Below are positions 17,314 through 26,385 of a stretch of 64,000 nucleotides of DNA, piece by piece. Source of the stretch: Clostridiales bacterium UBA3678 (GTDB lineage: Bacteria > Bacillota > Clostridia > TANB77 > CAG-508); assembly GCA_002372935.1 (NCBI GenBank), contig DFJF01000007.1, positions 33,293 to 97,292 on the forward strand, given 5' to 3'. The position numbers and the translations under genes are program-made. Within the stretch, counting starts at the first letter, position 1. Each line of letters opens with the position of its first letter. The notes beneath the pieces were generated by a model. It did not search any database and had not been told where the DNA came from. It was given only the letters and a program-made list of their open reading frames with translations.

Positions 17314-20211
17314 ATGAAACAAAAAAAAGAAACAAATAATAAAAAAAGTAATAACAAGAATATAACAAATAGCAACAAAGACAAGTCAGGAAAAAACAAT
17401 TTTAATATTGATGATACAAGAGTTTACAACTTTAATTCATATAATTTTGAACCTATTCCAAGTAAAAATAGATCTAATACCAATAAAATGACAGTTGTAA
17501 ATAATAAGAACAACAAAACAAAAGACAAAAAGGAAAAAAGCAAATTTTCAAAAAAACATTCAAAGGCATCAATAATAATAAAAATTATTATTGTGTTGAT
17601 TTTAGCTCTTATTGTTGTAGGTGCAGGAATTGTAGTTGGAATGCTTTATGGTATGTGGGGACAAGATTTTGAAATATCAGAAGATGAATTAGAAATAAAA
17701 GGAAATTCAGTTATATATGATGCAGAAGGAAATGTATCAGCAGAACTTAGTGGGGATGAAAATAGAAAAATTATAACATTAGAGAATATGGCAGAATATT
17801 TACCAAAAGCTTATGTAGCAATAGAAGATGAAAGATTTTATAAGCATAGTGGTGTGGATTATAAAAGAACAGCAGGTGCTATAGCAAATTACATAATACA
17901 TCATGGAAGTTCATCTTATGGAGGAAGTACAATAACTCAGCAATTGGTAAAAAATTTAACTGGTGATGATGCGAAAACTGGAACAGAAGGTGTTACAAGA
18001 AAAATAAAAGAATGGGCTAAAGCATATCAAGTAGAAAGAATGCTTTCAAAAGATCAAATTTTAGAATTATATCTAAATATAGTATTTGTTGGTGCTGGAA
18101 ATTCCGGAGTTCAAGTTGGGTCAGAGTATTATTTTAGTAAAGATGCAAAAGATTTAAGCTTAGAAGAATGTGCATTTTTGGCTGGAATAAACAATGCACC
18201 AAATTCGTACAATCCATTTAATAGTGATTCTAAATATGGAAAAGATGATGAAAAAACAGATTTAATAAATAATAGAACAAAAACTGTCCTATCTAAAATG
18301 TTAGAATTAGGATATATTAAACAAGATCAATATGATAAAGCAGTAAAAAATGTGGATAAAGGATTAAAATTTAAAAATGGTTCACAAAAAAGTGTTATAT
18401 ATTCATATCATACAGATGCAACTATATCTCAATTAATTTCAGATTTAATGGCAGAAAAGAATTGGTCTGAAGACTATGCAAAAACTTATGTATATGGTGG
18501 AGGACTTAAAATATATTCAACAGAAGAACCTAATGTTCAAAATGAGTTAGAAAAGGTAATGGGAGAAAATGCAAGCACTTACCAAATAACTTCAAGAACT
18601 AAAAAAGATAGTGATGGAAAATATCAAAAAAGTCAGGCAGCAATGGTTATTATAGACAATGACACTGGATATGTAGTTGGAGTATATGGAGGACTTGGAG
18701 AAAAAACAACTTCTAGAGGATTTAATAGAGCAACACAAGCTACAAGATCAACAGGTTCTACTATAAAACCTTTAGCAGATATTTTACCAGGACTTCAAGA
18801 AAAAACTATTACTCTTGCAACAAGATATGAAGATTATAAAACAGATTTTGATAATGGAAAATATACACCAAAAGATGATGTTAGATATTACAATACATCT
18901 TTAAGCATTAGGCAAGCGACTGCAAGATCTCAAAATGTTCCATTTGTAAAAGTCATTGCCGAATTAACAAATTCTGTTTCAACATCATATTTGGAAAAAT
19001 TAGGTGTAACAACACTAGATAAAGAAAAAGATGTAGGTTTATCATTAGGAATAGGTGGTTTATATAATGGTATAAGTCCATTAGAAATGGCTGGAGCTTA
19101 TGCTACAATTGCAAATAACGGAATATATAGAAAACCTTTATTTTATACAAAAGTTGTAGACAACAACGGAAATACAATATTAGAGCCTAAGCAAGAAACA
19201 CATGAGGTTTGTTCAGAACAAAATGCTTATTTAGTAAAAGATGTTCTAACATCTGTTGTAGATGGCGCACCAGGATATTCTGGAACAGCACCATATTGTA
19301 AAATATCTGGAATAGATGTTGCAGCAAAAACTGGTACATCAAGTAATGATGAAGATAGATGGCTATGTGGATTTACAAATTACTATACAGCAGCCACATG
19401 GTATGGTTATGATTCAAAAGAAGAAGTAAAGATAAGTGGTTTAAACCCAGCTGGAAGAATTTGGGATGCTGTTATGACAGAATTACATTCTGATAAACCT
19501 AAAACCACATTTGAAAAGCCAAGTGGAGTGGTACCTGTAAAAATTTGTTCAGAAACAGGGTTAAAAGCAACAAGTAGTTGTAAATCAACATATACAGAAT
19601 ATTTTACAGAAGATAATATACCAGATGAATGTGATCAAGGCTCAACAGGAGTAAAAATCTGCAAATCAACAAATTTACTAGCGAATGAATATTGCCCAGA
19701 GGTTATAACAAGATATTATTCATATATATTACCAAAAGAAAGATTAGGATTGTGGGTTACTCATAAAGGAAATAATGGAGCACCTACAAAAGTTTGTACA
19801 GAACATAATGAAGATACTGCTAAACAAAGTGCAAGTGAACCAAGAATAACTCTAGTGGGAAGTTCTACAATGACTTTAAATGTTGGAGAAACTTATTCTG
19901 AACAAGGGGCAAAAGCAACAGATCCTACAGATGGGGATTTGACAAGTAGTATTAGTATTTCTGGTAGTGTAAATACATCAAAAGCAGGAACATACTATGT
20001 GACATATACTGTTAAAAATTCATTAGGAAAAACAGCTAAAACTACAAGGACAATAAAAGTAGAAGGAAAAACGTTAACACCATCAGAATCTAACAATACA
20101 AATACAAATACAAATTCAAATAATACTACAAATACAGATAACAGTAGTAATACATCTAATAACACCAATAATACATCAAAAAAACCAGATGATAATAAAA
20201 CTACTCCATAA
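17314..20211 (+). CDS. Class A penicillin-binding protein (PBP1A-type)
   Basis: A bifunctional peptidoglycan glycosyltransferase/transpeptidase of 965 aa. A long Lys/Asn-rich cytoplasmic tail (residues 1-84) precedes one membrane helix (about 85-113). The GT51 domain shows AIEDERFYKHSGVD (catalytic Glu near residue 170) and GGSTITQQLVKN. The transpeptidase has STIK with Ser482, SQN near 539 and KTGTS at 672. Two Cys pairs lie after the transpeptidase domain (KICSETGLKATSSCKS). Beyond about residue 840 there is an Ig-like DUF5011/HYR-type domain (GETYSEQGAKATDPTDGDL) and a Ser/Asn/Thr tail. An Ig-like wall-facing domain on a PBP suggests substrate or partner binding. AAAGGAG precedes the ATG by 9 nt. 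It is expressed from its own promoter and terminator. Confidence 0.95.
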   Translation: MKQKKETNNKKSNNKNITNSNKDKSGKNNFNIDDTRVYNFNSYNFEPIPSKNRSNTNKMTVVNNKNNKTKDKKEKSKFSKKHSKASIIIKIIIVLILALIVVGAGIVVGMLYGMWGQDFEISEDELEIKGNSVIYDAEGNVSAELSGDENRKIITLENMAEYLPKAYVAIEDERFYKHSGVDYKRTAGAIANYIIHHGSSSYGGSTITQQLVKNLTGDDAKTGTEGVTRKIKEWAKAYQVERMLSKDQILELYLNIVFVGAGNSGVQVGSEYYFSKDAKDLSLEECAFLAGINNAPNSYNPFNSDSKYGKDDEKTDLINNRTKTVLSKMLELGYIKQDQYDKAVKNVDKGLKFKNGSQKSVIYSYHTDATISQLISDLMAEKNWSEDYAKTYVYGGGLKIYSTEEPNVQNELEKVMGENASTYQITSRTKKDSDGKYQKSQAAMVIIDNDTGYVVGVYGGLGEKTTSRGFNRATQATRSTGSTIKPLADILPGLQEKTITLATRYEDYKTDFDNGKYTPKDDVRYYNTSLSIRQATARSQNVPFVKVIAELTNSVSTSYLEKLGVTTLDKEKDVGLSLGIGGLYNGISPLEMAGAYATIANNGIYRKPLFYTKVVDNNGNTILEPKQETHEVCSEQNAYLVKDVLTSVVDGAPGYSGTAPYCKISGIDVAAKTGTSSNDEDRWLCGFTNYYTAATWYGYDSKEEVKISGLNPAGRIWDAVMTELHSDKPKTTFEKPSGVVPVKICSETGLKATSSCKSTYTEYFTEDNIPDECDQGSTGVKICKSTNLLANEYCPEVITRYYSYILPKERLGLWVTHKGNNGAPTKVCTEHNEDTAKQSASEPRITLVGSSTMTLNVGETYSEQGAKATDPTDGDLTSSISISGSVNTSKAGTYYVTYTVKNSLGKTAKTTRTIKVEGKTLTPSESNNTNTNTNSNNTTNTDNSSNTSNNTNNTSKKPDDNKTTP

Positions 20212-20244
20212 ATTTAGCAAAAAGCAATAAAATAACAATTTAGT

Positions 20245-20285
20245 AGGATAGTTCTTAATTGAATGAACTATCCTTAATAAAAAAA
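20245..20285 (+). terminator. Terminator after the PBP gene
   Basis: AGGATAGTTC (20245-20254) pairs with GAACTATCCT (20265-20274). The trailing segment is TAATAAAAAAA on this strand, so the T tract is weak. Confidence 0.6.
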
Positions 20286-20307
20286 TTATATTGAAGGGGG
20301 AATCTTA

Positions 20308-21690
20308 ATGGACATATATTTTTATAACACTTTAACAAAGAAAAAAGAAAAATTCGAGCCAGCTATTGGAAATGAGGTTAGAATGTATTCATGTGGTCCA
20401 ACAGTATATAAAGATGCAACAATAGGAAATATGAGAACAAATTTATTTCAAGATGTTTTAAGAAGAGTTTTAAAATATAATGGTTATACATTAAAACATG
20501 TAATGAATATTACAGATGTTGGACATTTGGTATCTGATGCAGATGAAGGAGAAGACAAAATGATAAAATCAGCAAAAGAGATGCATAAGACACCATTAGA
20601 AATAGCTGAACATTATACAAAATTATTTTTTAAAGATTTAAAAAATTTAAATATAGAAACCCCAGAAATTGTATGTAAAGCTACAGACCATATTCAGGAG
20701 ATGATCCAATATGTACAAAAACTAATTGACAATGGTTATGCTTATGAAACCTCAACTGCAGTATATTTTGATGTTTCAAAATTAGATGAATATGGAGTCC
20801 TTTCTGGAATAGATTTAAGAAAGCAAAAAGCTGGAGCAAGAGTTGAAGTTGATCCAGAAAAGAGAAATCCTTATGATTTTGCTGTATGGATAAAAGCACC
20901 AGAAAATCATTTGATGAAATGGGAAAGCCCATGGGGATTAGCTTATCCTGGATGGCACATAGAATGTTCAGCAATGGGTCAAAAATATTTAGGAAGAACA
21001 TTTGACATACATACAGGAGGAATAGATTTAATACCTACACATCATGAAAATGAAATAGCACAGAGCAAAGGTGCATATGGAGTTAACCCAGCTAGATTTT
21101 GGATGCATGGGGAATATCTTTTAATAGATGGTGGAAAAATGTCGAAAAGCCTTGGAAATGTGTATCTATTAAATGATATTATTTCTAGGGGATATGATCC
21201 ATTAGTCTATAGATTATTTACATATTCAAGTAATTATAGAAATAAAATAAATTTCACATGGGATGGAATAGAAGCAAATTCTAAATCACTTGAAAAACTT
21301 AGAGAGGGCTATCAAAAACACTTGAATGGAAATGATGATGTATCAGAACCTGAGATTCAAAATTTTGAAACAAAGTTTCATCAAGCAATAAATGATGATT
21401 TAAATATGCCACTTGCGATGAGTGTAGTTTGGGAAGTTATAAAATTACCAACAAAATCTCCTAAATATGCAAAACTATTAAAAAAATTTGATAGTGTATT
21501 AGCACTAGATATAGATAGACCTATAGACACAAGCAAAAATGAAATACCACAAGAAGTAATAGAATTGGCAGAAAAAAGATTAAAGGCTCGCAAAGAGAAG
21601 AATTGGGCAGAATCAGATAGTTTAAGAGATGAAATAAAAGAAAAAGGATATGAGATAGAAGACACCAAAGATGGATATCAATTAAAATAA
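20308..21690 (+). CDS. cysS: Cysteinyl-tRNA synthetase
   Basis: A 460-aa class I synthetase that charges tRNA-Cys in the cytosol. The N-terminal CGPTVYKDATIGNMRT block holds the first zinc ligand Cys and the HIGH-equivalent, here T-I-G-N instead of H-I-G-N. Further zinc ligands lie in WHIECSAMG and THHENEIAQS, and the KMSKS loop is GKMSKSLGN (about residue 280). A helical anticodon-binding C-terminus ends SLRDEIKEKGYEIEDT. Length is normal. AAGGGGGAAT precedes the ATG. cysS, trpS and argS follow one another on the same strand with short gaps, although a diverged REP-like hairpin separates cysS from trpS. Confidence 0.96.
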   Translation: MDIYFYNTLTKKKEKFEPAIGNEVRMYSCGPTVYKDATIGNMRTNLFQDVLRRVLKYNGYTLKHVMNITDVGHLVSDADEGEDKMIKSAKEMHKTPLEIAEHYTKLFFKDLKNLNIETPEIVCKATDHIQEMIQYVQKLIDNGYAYETSTAVYFDVSKLDEYGVLSGIDLRKQKAGARVEVDPEKRNPYDFAVWIKAPENHLMKWESPWGLAYPGWHIECSAMGQKYLGRTFDIHTGGIDLIPTHHENEIAQSKGAYGVNPARFWMHGEYLLIDGGKMSKSLGNVYLLNDIISRGYDPLVYRLFTYSSNYRNKINFTWDGIEANSKSLEKLREGYQKHLNGNDDVSEPEIQNFETKFHQAINDDLNMPLAMSVVWEVIKLPTKSPKYAKLLKKFDSVLALDIDRPIDTSKNEIPQEVIELAEKRLKARKEKNWAESDSLRDEIKEKGYEIEDTKDGYQLK

Positions 21691-21717
21691 ATATCAATTG
21701 TCGATTGGCTATTAATT

Positions 21718-21781
21718 GGGGACGGGTCTTATTTCTAAAAGGGACGGATCTTCAAAAAATATTAGAAAAGATCTGTTCCTA
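21718..21781. repeat. Diverged REP-like dimer with hairpin between cysS and trpS
   Basis: GGGGACGGGTCTT (21718-21730) and GGGACGGATCTTCAAAAA (21741-21758) repeat the unit found at 11-46 (there inverted) and 52849-52879. The second copy can pair with AAGATCTGTTCCT (21769-21781), with G-U pairs at the mismatches. This gives an mRNA stem-loop with no T-run terminator. No T-box features (AGGGTGGNACCGCG) are present. Confidence 0.6.
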
Positions 21782-21810
21782 ACTGATAAAAATAAAATGG
21801 AGGAATTTAA

Positions 21811-22815
21811 ATGGAGAAAAAAAGAATGTTAACAGGTGATAGACCTACAGGAAGGCTACATATTGGACATTACTTTGGTTCTATTGTTAATAGAGTAAAA
21901 TTACAAGAGGAATATGAATCATATTTATTAGTTGCTGATGTACAAGCTTTAACTGATAATTTTAATAATCCCGATAAAGTTAGAAAAAATGTAAGAGAAG
22001 TTGTAATAGATTATTTATCATGTGGAATTGATCCTGAAAAGACTACAATATACATACAATCTATGATCCCAGAAACAGCTGAACTTACAGTGTTTTATTC
22101 AAACTTAGTAACTATTGCAAGACTTGAAAGAAATCCTACTGTAAAAACAGAGCTAGCTCAGAAAAGAGATGTATTTGGAGAAAGTGTTACTTATGGTTTT
22201 TTAGGTTATCCTGTTAGCCAAGCAGCAGATATTACTGTATTAAATGGAGAAATTATACCAACAGGCGAAGATCAAGAGCCATTAATAGAACAATGTAGAG
22301 AAATTGTTAGAAAATTCAATTCAATTTATGGAAATGTTTTAAAAGAACCTAAAATACTTTTGTCTAAAAATAAAAGAATAAAAGGTTTAGACGGAAATGA
22401 AAAAATGGGAAAATCTTTAGGAAATGCCATATATATTTCAGATTCACCAGAAGAAATAACAAAAAAAGTTATGAGTGCATTAACAGATCCAAACAGAATT
22501 AGAAAAGATGATTTAGGAAATCCAGATATTTGTATGGTTGCATATTATCATAATTTATTTAGCAGTCAAGAAGAATATAAAAATGTTTGTGAAGAATGTC
22601 GAGCAGGAAAAAGAGGATGTGTTTTTTGCAAAAAACAACTTGCAAATAATATAATAGAATTTTTAAAACCAATGAGAGAAAAAAGAGCATATTATGAAGC
22701 ACATCCAGAATTGGTTGATAAAATAATATTAGAGGGTACAAATAAAGCAAGAGAAGAAGCTAAAAAGAATATGAAGAGAATAAAAAAAGCAATGAAATTA
22801 GATTATTTTGAGTAA
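21811..22815 (+). CDS. trpS: Tryptophanyl-tRNA synthetase
   Basis: A 334-aa class I synthetase charging tRNA-Trp. TGDRPTGRLHIGHYFGS holds the HIGH motif at about residues 17-20. PVSQAADI and IPTGEDQEPLIE line the Trp/ATP pocket. The KMSKS loop is EKMGKSLGN (about residue 197). The C-terminal half is helical. Length is normal. TGGAGGA lies upstream of the ATG. A CxxC...C set near residue 267 (ECRAGKRGCVFCKK) may bind a metal, as in a subset of TrpRS. It lies 21 nt before argS, so these two are co-transcribed. Confidence 0.96.
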   Translation: MEKKRMLTGDRPTGRLHIGHYFGSIVNRVKLQEEYESYLLVADVQALTDNFNNPDKVRKNVREVVIDYLSCGIDPEKTTIYIQSMIPETAELTVFYSNLVTIARLERNPTVKTELAQKRDVFGESVTYGFLGYPVSQAADITVLNGEIIPTGEDQEPLIEQCREIVRKFNSIYGNVLKEPKILLSKNKRIKGLDGNEKMGKSLGNAIYISDSPEEITKKVMSALTDPNRIRKDDLGNPDICMVAYYHNLFSSQEEYKNVCEECRAGKRGCVFCKKQLANNIIEFLKPMREKRAYYEAHPELVDKIILEGTNKAREEAKKNMKRIKKAMKLDYFE

Positions 22816-22836
22816 TTTTGAAAGGAAAGTATATAA

Positions 22837-24549
22837 ATGACAGATTTTAAAAACATAATAGCAGAAGCTATATCAAAGGCTGTAAATTTGGGCAGAGAAG
22901 AAATATATGATTATATAGAAGTTCCAAAAGATACACAAAATGGGGATTATGCATTTCCATGTTTTAAACTTGCAAAATCACTAAAAAAAGCACCACCATT
23001 AATTGCTAAAGACATATCAGAAAAGATTGAGATAGACAAAAATAAAATAGTGGAAATTAGCATTGTCGGAGGGTATTTAAATTTTTACATAAATAAAGAT
23101 TTATTAACACAAGAGGTTTTAGAACAAGTGGAAATGCAAGAAGATTATGGCAAAAAAGAAGAAAATAGTGTAGGTAAAAATATTGTTATAGATTATTCCT
23201 CACCTAATATTGCAAAACCATTTCATATAGGGCATTTAAAGACAACAGTAATTGGAGGAGCATTATATAATATATATAAATATCTAGGATATAATGTAAT
23301 AGGGATAAATCATTTAGGAGATTATGGAACTCAATTTGGAAAACTAATAGAAGGATACAAGTTATGGGGAAATGAATATGATTTATCTGAGGATTCAATA
23401 GATAAATTAGCTGAAATTTATAAAAGAATCAATATTTTATGTAAAGAAGATGAGAGAGTTTTAGATAGATGTAGAGAAAACTTTAAATTATTGGAGCAAG
23501 GAGATGAATATTGCACTAAATTATGGCAAGAATTTAAAGATCTTAGTATAAAAGAATTTCAAAAAATATATGATTTATTAGGAACAAAATTTGACTCATG
23601 GAATGGAGAAGCTTTTTATGCTGATAAAACAGATGAGGTAATTGAACTCTTAGAAAAAAGTGGAAAATTAGTTGAATCTGAGGGAGCAAAAGTAGTTGAT
23701 TTATCTGATAAAGGAATTGATACTCCATGTATAATATGTAAATCAAATGGATCTACAATATATGCAACTAGAGACTTAGCAGCAATATTATATAGAGCAA
23801 GAACCTATGATTTTGACAAGTGCTTATATGTAACTTCTTATGAACAAAACTTACACTTTAAACAAGTATTTGAAGTAGCAAAATTATTGGGAATAAATGA
23901 AAAATACACAAATGGTTTAGAACATGTACCTTATGGTTTTGTAAGATTGCCAACTGGAAAAATGTCAACTAGATTAGGAAATTTTGTTAAAGTAGAAGAT
24001 TTATTAAATGAAACAATAGAAAAAGCTAAAAAAATTATCGAAGAAAAAAATCCAGATTTAGAAAATAAAGAAGAAATTGCTAAAAAAGTTGGAATAGGAG
24101 CAGTTATATATAATGACTTGGCAACAAGTAGAATAAAAGATGAAATATTTGATATAGACGAAATGCTTAATTTTCAAGGAGAAACAGGACCATATATTCA
24201 GTATATGTATGTTAGAACAAATAGTGTATTAGGAAAAGTCAGAAAAATTCCTGAAGTTAAAGATTTAAAAATAAATTTATTGCAAGATAAATATTCTCAA
24301 AATATAATCAAATTAATATATAATTTTGAAGATGTATTAAATCAAGCAATAGCCAAAAGTGAACCTTCATTTTTGGCAAGATATTTAATGGATTTAGCAA
24401 AAGCTTTTAGTAGCTTTTATAATGAAAATAAAATTATTTGTGATGATAAAGATTTACAAGATGCAAGGATTTACTTGACTTTTTCTACAAATAAAGTTTT
24501 AAGAAATGGTGCAGAACTCTTAGGAATAAAAATGCCAGAAAAGATGTAA
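22837..24549 (+). CDS. argS: Arginyl-tRNA synthetase
   Basis: A 570-aa class I synthetase charging tRNA-Arg. The N-terminal Add1 domain that contacts the D-loop covers residues 1-110. SSPNIAKPFHIGHLKTT contains the HIGH motif near residue 134. NHLGDYGTQFGKLI is the Arg pocket. KMSTRLGN (about residue 373) stands in for KMSKS. The DALR anticodon-binding domain ends the protein. Length is normal. GAAAGGAAAG precedes the ATG. Arginine decoding is of special interest here because CGG seems not to be decoded as Arg in this window, while CGA, CGC and CGT are used. Confidence 0.97.
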   Translation: MTDFKNIIAEAISKAVNLGREEIYDYIEVPKDTQNGDYAFPCFKLAKSLKKAPPLIAKDISEKIEIDKNKIVEISIVGGYLNFYINKDLLTQEVLEQVEMQEDYGKKEENSVGKNIVIDYSSPNIAKPFHIGHLKTTVIGGALYNIYKYLGYNVIGINHLGDYGTQFGKLIEGYKLWGNEYDLSEDSIDKLAEIYKRINILCKEDERVLDRCRENFKLLEQGDEYCTKLWQEFKDLSIKEFQKIYDLLGTKFDSWNGEAFYADKTDEVIELLEKSGKLVESEGAKVVDLSDKGIDTPCIICKSNGSTIYATRDLAAILYRARTYDFDKCLYVTSYEQNLHFKQVFEVAKLLGINEKYTNGLEHVPYGFVRLPTGKMSTRLGNFVKVEDLLNETIEKAKKIIEEKNPDLENKEEIAKKVGIGAVIYNDLATSRIKDEIFDIDEMLNFQGETGPYIQYMYVRTNSVLGKVRKIPEVKDLKINLLQDKYSQNIIKLIYNFEDVLNQAIAKSEPSFLARYLMDLAKAFSSFYNENKIICDDKDLQDARIYLTFSTNKVLRNGAELLGIKMPEKM

Positions 24550-24614
24550 AAAATTTAAAGTTTTTTTATGATTATGTTTAAGAAAAAAGTACTTTTAGAT
24601 AAGAGAGGTAAGAT

Positions 24615-26180
24615 ATGAAAAAGATAAAAATTAATTTTAAAAAAGAAAATGGAGCTATTTCTTTATTTATTTTAGTTTCTTTATTATTTTTCCTTGTAAT
24701 TGTGGTAAGTGTTGGTATAAGCTTAAAAAATAAATCAGTTTCTATGGATAGAAAATTAAATACTATAAAACAGAGTTATGAAACAGATATTGGAAATGAA
24801 GATGAGTTGTATAAAGAAAAAATTTCAATTAAAGTAATGCCAACAGAAACAAGTGTAGCAGATGCATCAACTACTTTTTCAACTGAATATGGAAAAATTG
24901 ATGTAATATGGCTTTCTGGAACAGAAAACACTGTTTCAAGTACTCCGAATGCACCAAATCTTAGTGGAATGACACCAGTAAGTTGGACAAAGAATGGGGA
25001 TACATGGACAGAAGATTCAACTGCTAGTAGCTCATATTATAGTTATGAAGCAGGAAGTGAAAATTCTGATAATACATCAAGTAGGTGGGCGAATGCCAAA
25101 AATTCTGATGGAAGTTATTTTGTATGGATACCAAGATTTGCGTATAGAATTACATACTATTCTAGTCAATCATCAACAGAGCCAACAGGATACTATGATG
25201 GTTGGGGGCAATGGAGAGCATCAGATGGTAAAGTAAGACTAGCATTAGATAGTGGAATAGAGACAGTAGAATATGGTGGAAATAAATATATTGTTCATCC
25301 CGCATTTTGTGGTACATCTGTAGGATATGATAATGGTTCATGGAGCAGTGATATTTCTGGATTTTGGGTAGCCAAATATGAAATGAGTAGAACTGGAGCA
25401 ACCTCATCGTCTGCAGGTTCTGGATATAATACAACGTTTTTAAGTGTTCCAAATGTTCAGAGTGCTAGAAGTATAACAATAGGAAATGTGTATAATGTAG
25501 CAAAAAGTTACGACTCATCAAAAGAAAGCCATTTAATGAAAAATAGTGAATGGGGAGCAGTTGCTTATTTAACACAAAGTCAATATGGTAGAAATGGAAA
25601 TGAAATAGATATAAATAATAGTAGTTCATACATAACTGGAAATGGTGGAGGAAGTACAAATGCTTATAGTACATCGGGAGCGCCAAATCCTTATAATACC
25701 ACTATAGGAGCAAAAGCAAGTACAACAGGAAATGTTTATGGAGTTTATGATATGTCTGGTGGTGCTTGGGAATATGTAGCAGCATTTAATAATACTGATA
25801 CAGATGATTATGAATCAAGTTATGGAAGTACATTTGCTTCAACATCTGGAACAAGTACTAAATATGCAACAAAATACTTAAATACAACTTTAAATTCTAG
25901 TGGTTCAACAAATTTTATTGGAAACAATATAATTTATACATACGGAAAAATAGGAGATGCAACAAAAGAAGTTAATAAAGGTGGAGCATATGATTTAAGT
26001 AATACAAGCACAAATTACAACTGGTTTGGAGACTGCCCTTTCCTTTGCTGCGCGAGTTACCCGTTTGTCTTTCGCGGGGGCTATTGCAATAATGAAGCCG
26101 GCGCAGGTGTGTTCTGTTCAAGCAACTCCCATGGTAATAGCGACAGCGGCCTTTCGTTCCGTGCGGTGCTTTGTCCGTAG
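24615..26180 (+). CDS. DGR-type variable surface protein with prepilin-like anchor and FGE-sulfatase/C-type-lectin fold domain
   Basis: A 521-aa protein. Residues 1-45 carry a basic start, ENGAISLFILVSL and a hydrophobic helix, like type IV prepilin or pseudopilin N-termini. A linker leads to a formylglycine-generating-enzyme-like domain from about residue 170 (YFVWIPRFAYRI, ISGFWVAKYEMSR, VYGVYDMSGGAWEYVA, NKGGAYD). It ends in FRGGYCNNEAGAGVF and LSFRAVL, the terminal motif of variable proteins targeted by diversity-generating retroelements. The last 155 bases are strikingly GC-rich and full of NNC codons compared with the AT-rich body, as expected when adenines of AAC codons in a template repeat are mutagenised. 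A GC hairpin follows the stop. No reverse transcriptase or template repeat is in this window, so the source element would be remote. AGAGAGGTAAG lies upstream of the ATG. Confidence 0.75.
   Translation: MKKIKINFKKENGAISLFILVSLLFFLVIVVSVGISLKNKSVSMDRKLNTIKQSYETDIGNEDELYKEKISIKVMPTETSVADASTTFSTEYGKIDVIWLSGTENTVSSTPNAPNLSGMTPVSWTKNGDTWTEDSTASSSYYSYEAGSENSDNTSSRWANAKNSDGSYFVWIPRFAYRITYYSSQSSTEPTGYYDGWGQWRASDGKVRLALDSGIETVEYGGNKYIVHPAFCGTSVGYDNGSWSSDISGFWVAKYEMSRTGATSSSAGSGYNTTFLSVPNVQSARSITIGNVYNVAKSYDSSKESHLMKNSEWGAVAYLTQSQYGRNGNEIDINNSSSYITGNGGGSTNAYSTSGAPNPYNTTIGAKASTTGNVYGVYDMSGGAWEYVAAFNNTDTDDYESSYGSTFASTSGTSTKYATKYLNTTLNSSGSTNFIGNNIIYTYGKIGDATKEVNKGGAYDLSNTSTNYNWFGDCPFLCCASYPFVFRGGYCNNEAGAGVFCSSNSHGNSDSGLSFRAVLCP
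26025..26180 (+). other. Putative DGR variable region (VR)
   Basis: The composition switches abruptly to GC-rich near 26025. Codons such as GAC, TGC, TTC, TAC, GTC, CGC, GGC, TCC and AGC cluster here, matching NNC derived from AAC. The segment ends with the conserved 3' part encoding S-F-R-A-V-L, expected to carry the invariant initiation-of-mutagenic-homing sequence. Confidence 0.65.
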
Positions 26181-26198
26181 CACTTTGAAACTTTCCTT

Positions 26199-26220
26199 GG
26201 GGCTTTGCCCCTTTTTCTTT
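26199..26220 (+). promoter_or_regulatory. GC hairpin downstream of the VR
   Basis: GGGGC (26199-26203) and GCCCC (26207-26211) form a short stem with TTT loop, followed by TTTTTCTTTT. In DGRs a GC-rich hairpin or cruciform just downstream of the VR promotes homing. It can equally act as the transcription terminator. Confidence 0.55.
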
Positions 26221-26294
26221 TGCAGTAAATTGGAAAAGACGACTGTGTCAAGTGTGTAGACTTTTTAAATTTTTGTAATTTTTTGTCAAAGTAC

Positions 26295-26324
26295 TTGAAT
26301 AATTATTAGTAAATGTGATATAAT
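26295..26324 (+). promoter_or_regulatory. Promoter of pyk
   Basis: TTGAAT (26295-26300), 18 bp, extended TGATATAAT with TATAAT at 26319-26324. Confidence 0.7.
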
Positions 26325-26385
26325 ACCATAGTGTTTAAAAAAGTGCTTAATTTTAAGTATATAAAGAAGAAAGGAAGTTTTATAA

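Noticed and set aside
21691..21810. T-box leader before trpS
   Set aside because: No AGGGTGG antiterminator bulge or specifier loop is present. The stem is part of a REP-like repeat.
26026..26259. Separate small gene overlapping the end of the variable protein
   Set aside because: It is an alternative frame of the GC-rich variable region, with the main frame giving a clear FGE-type domain ending.
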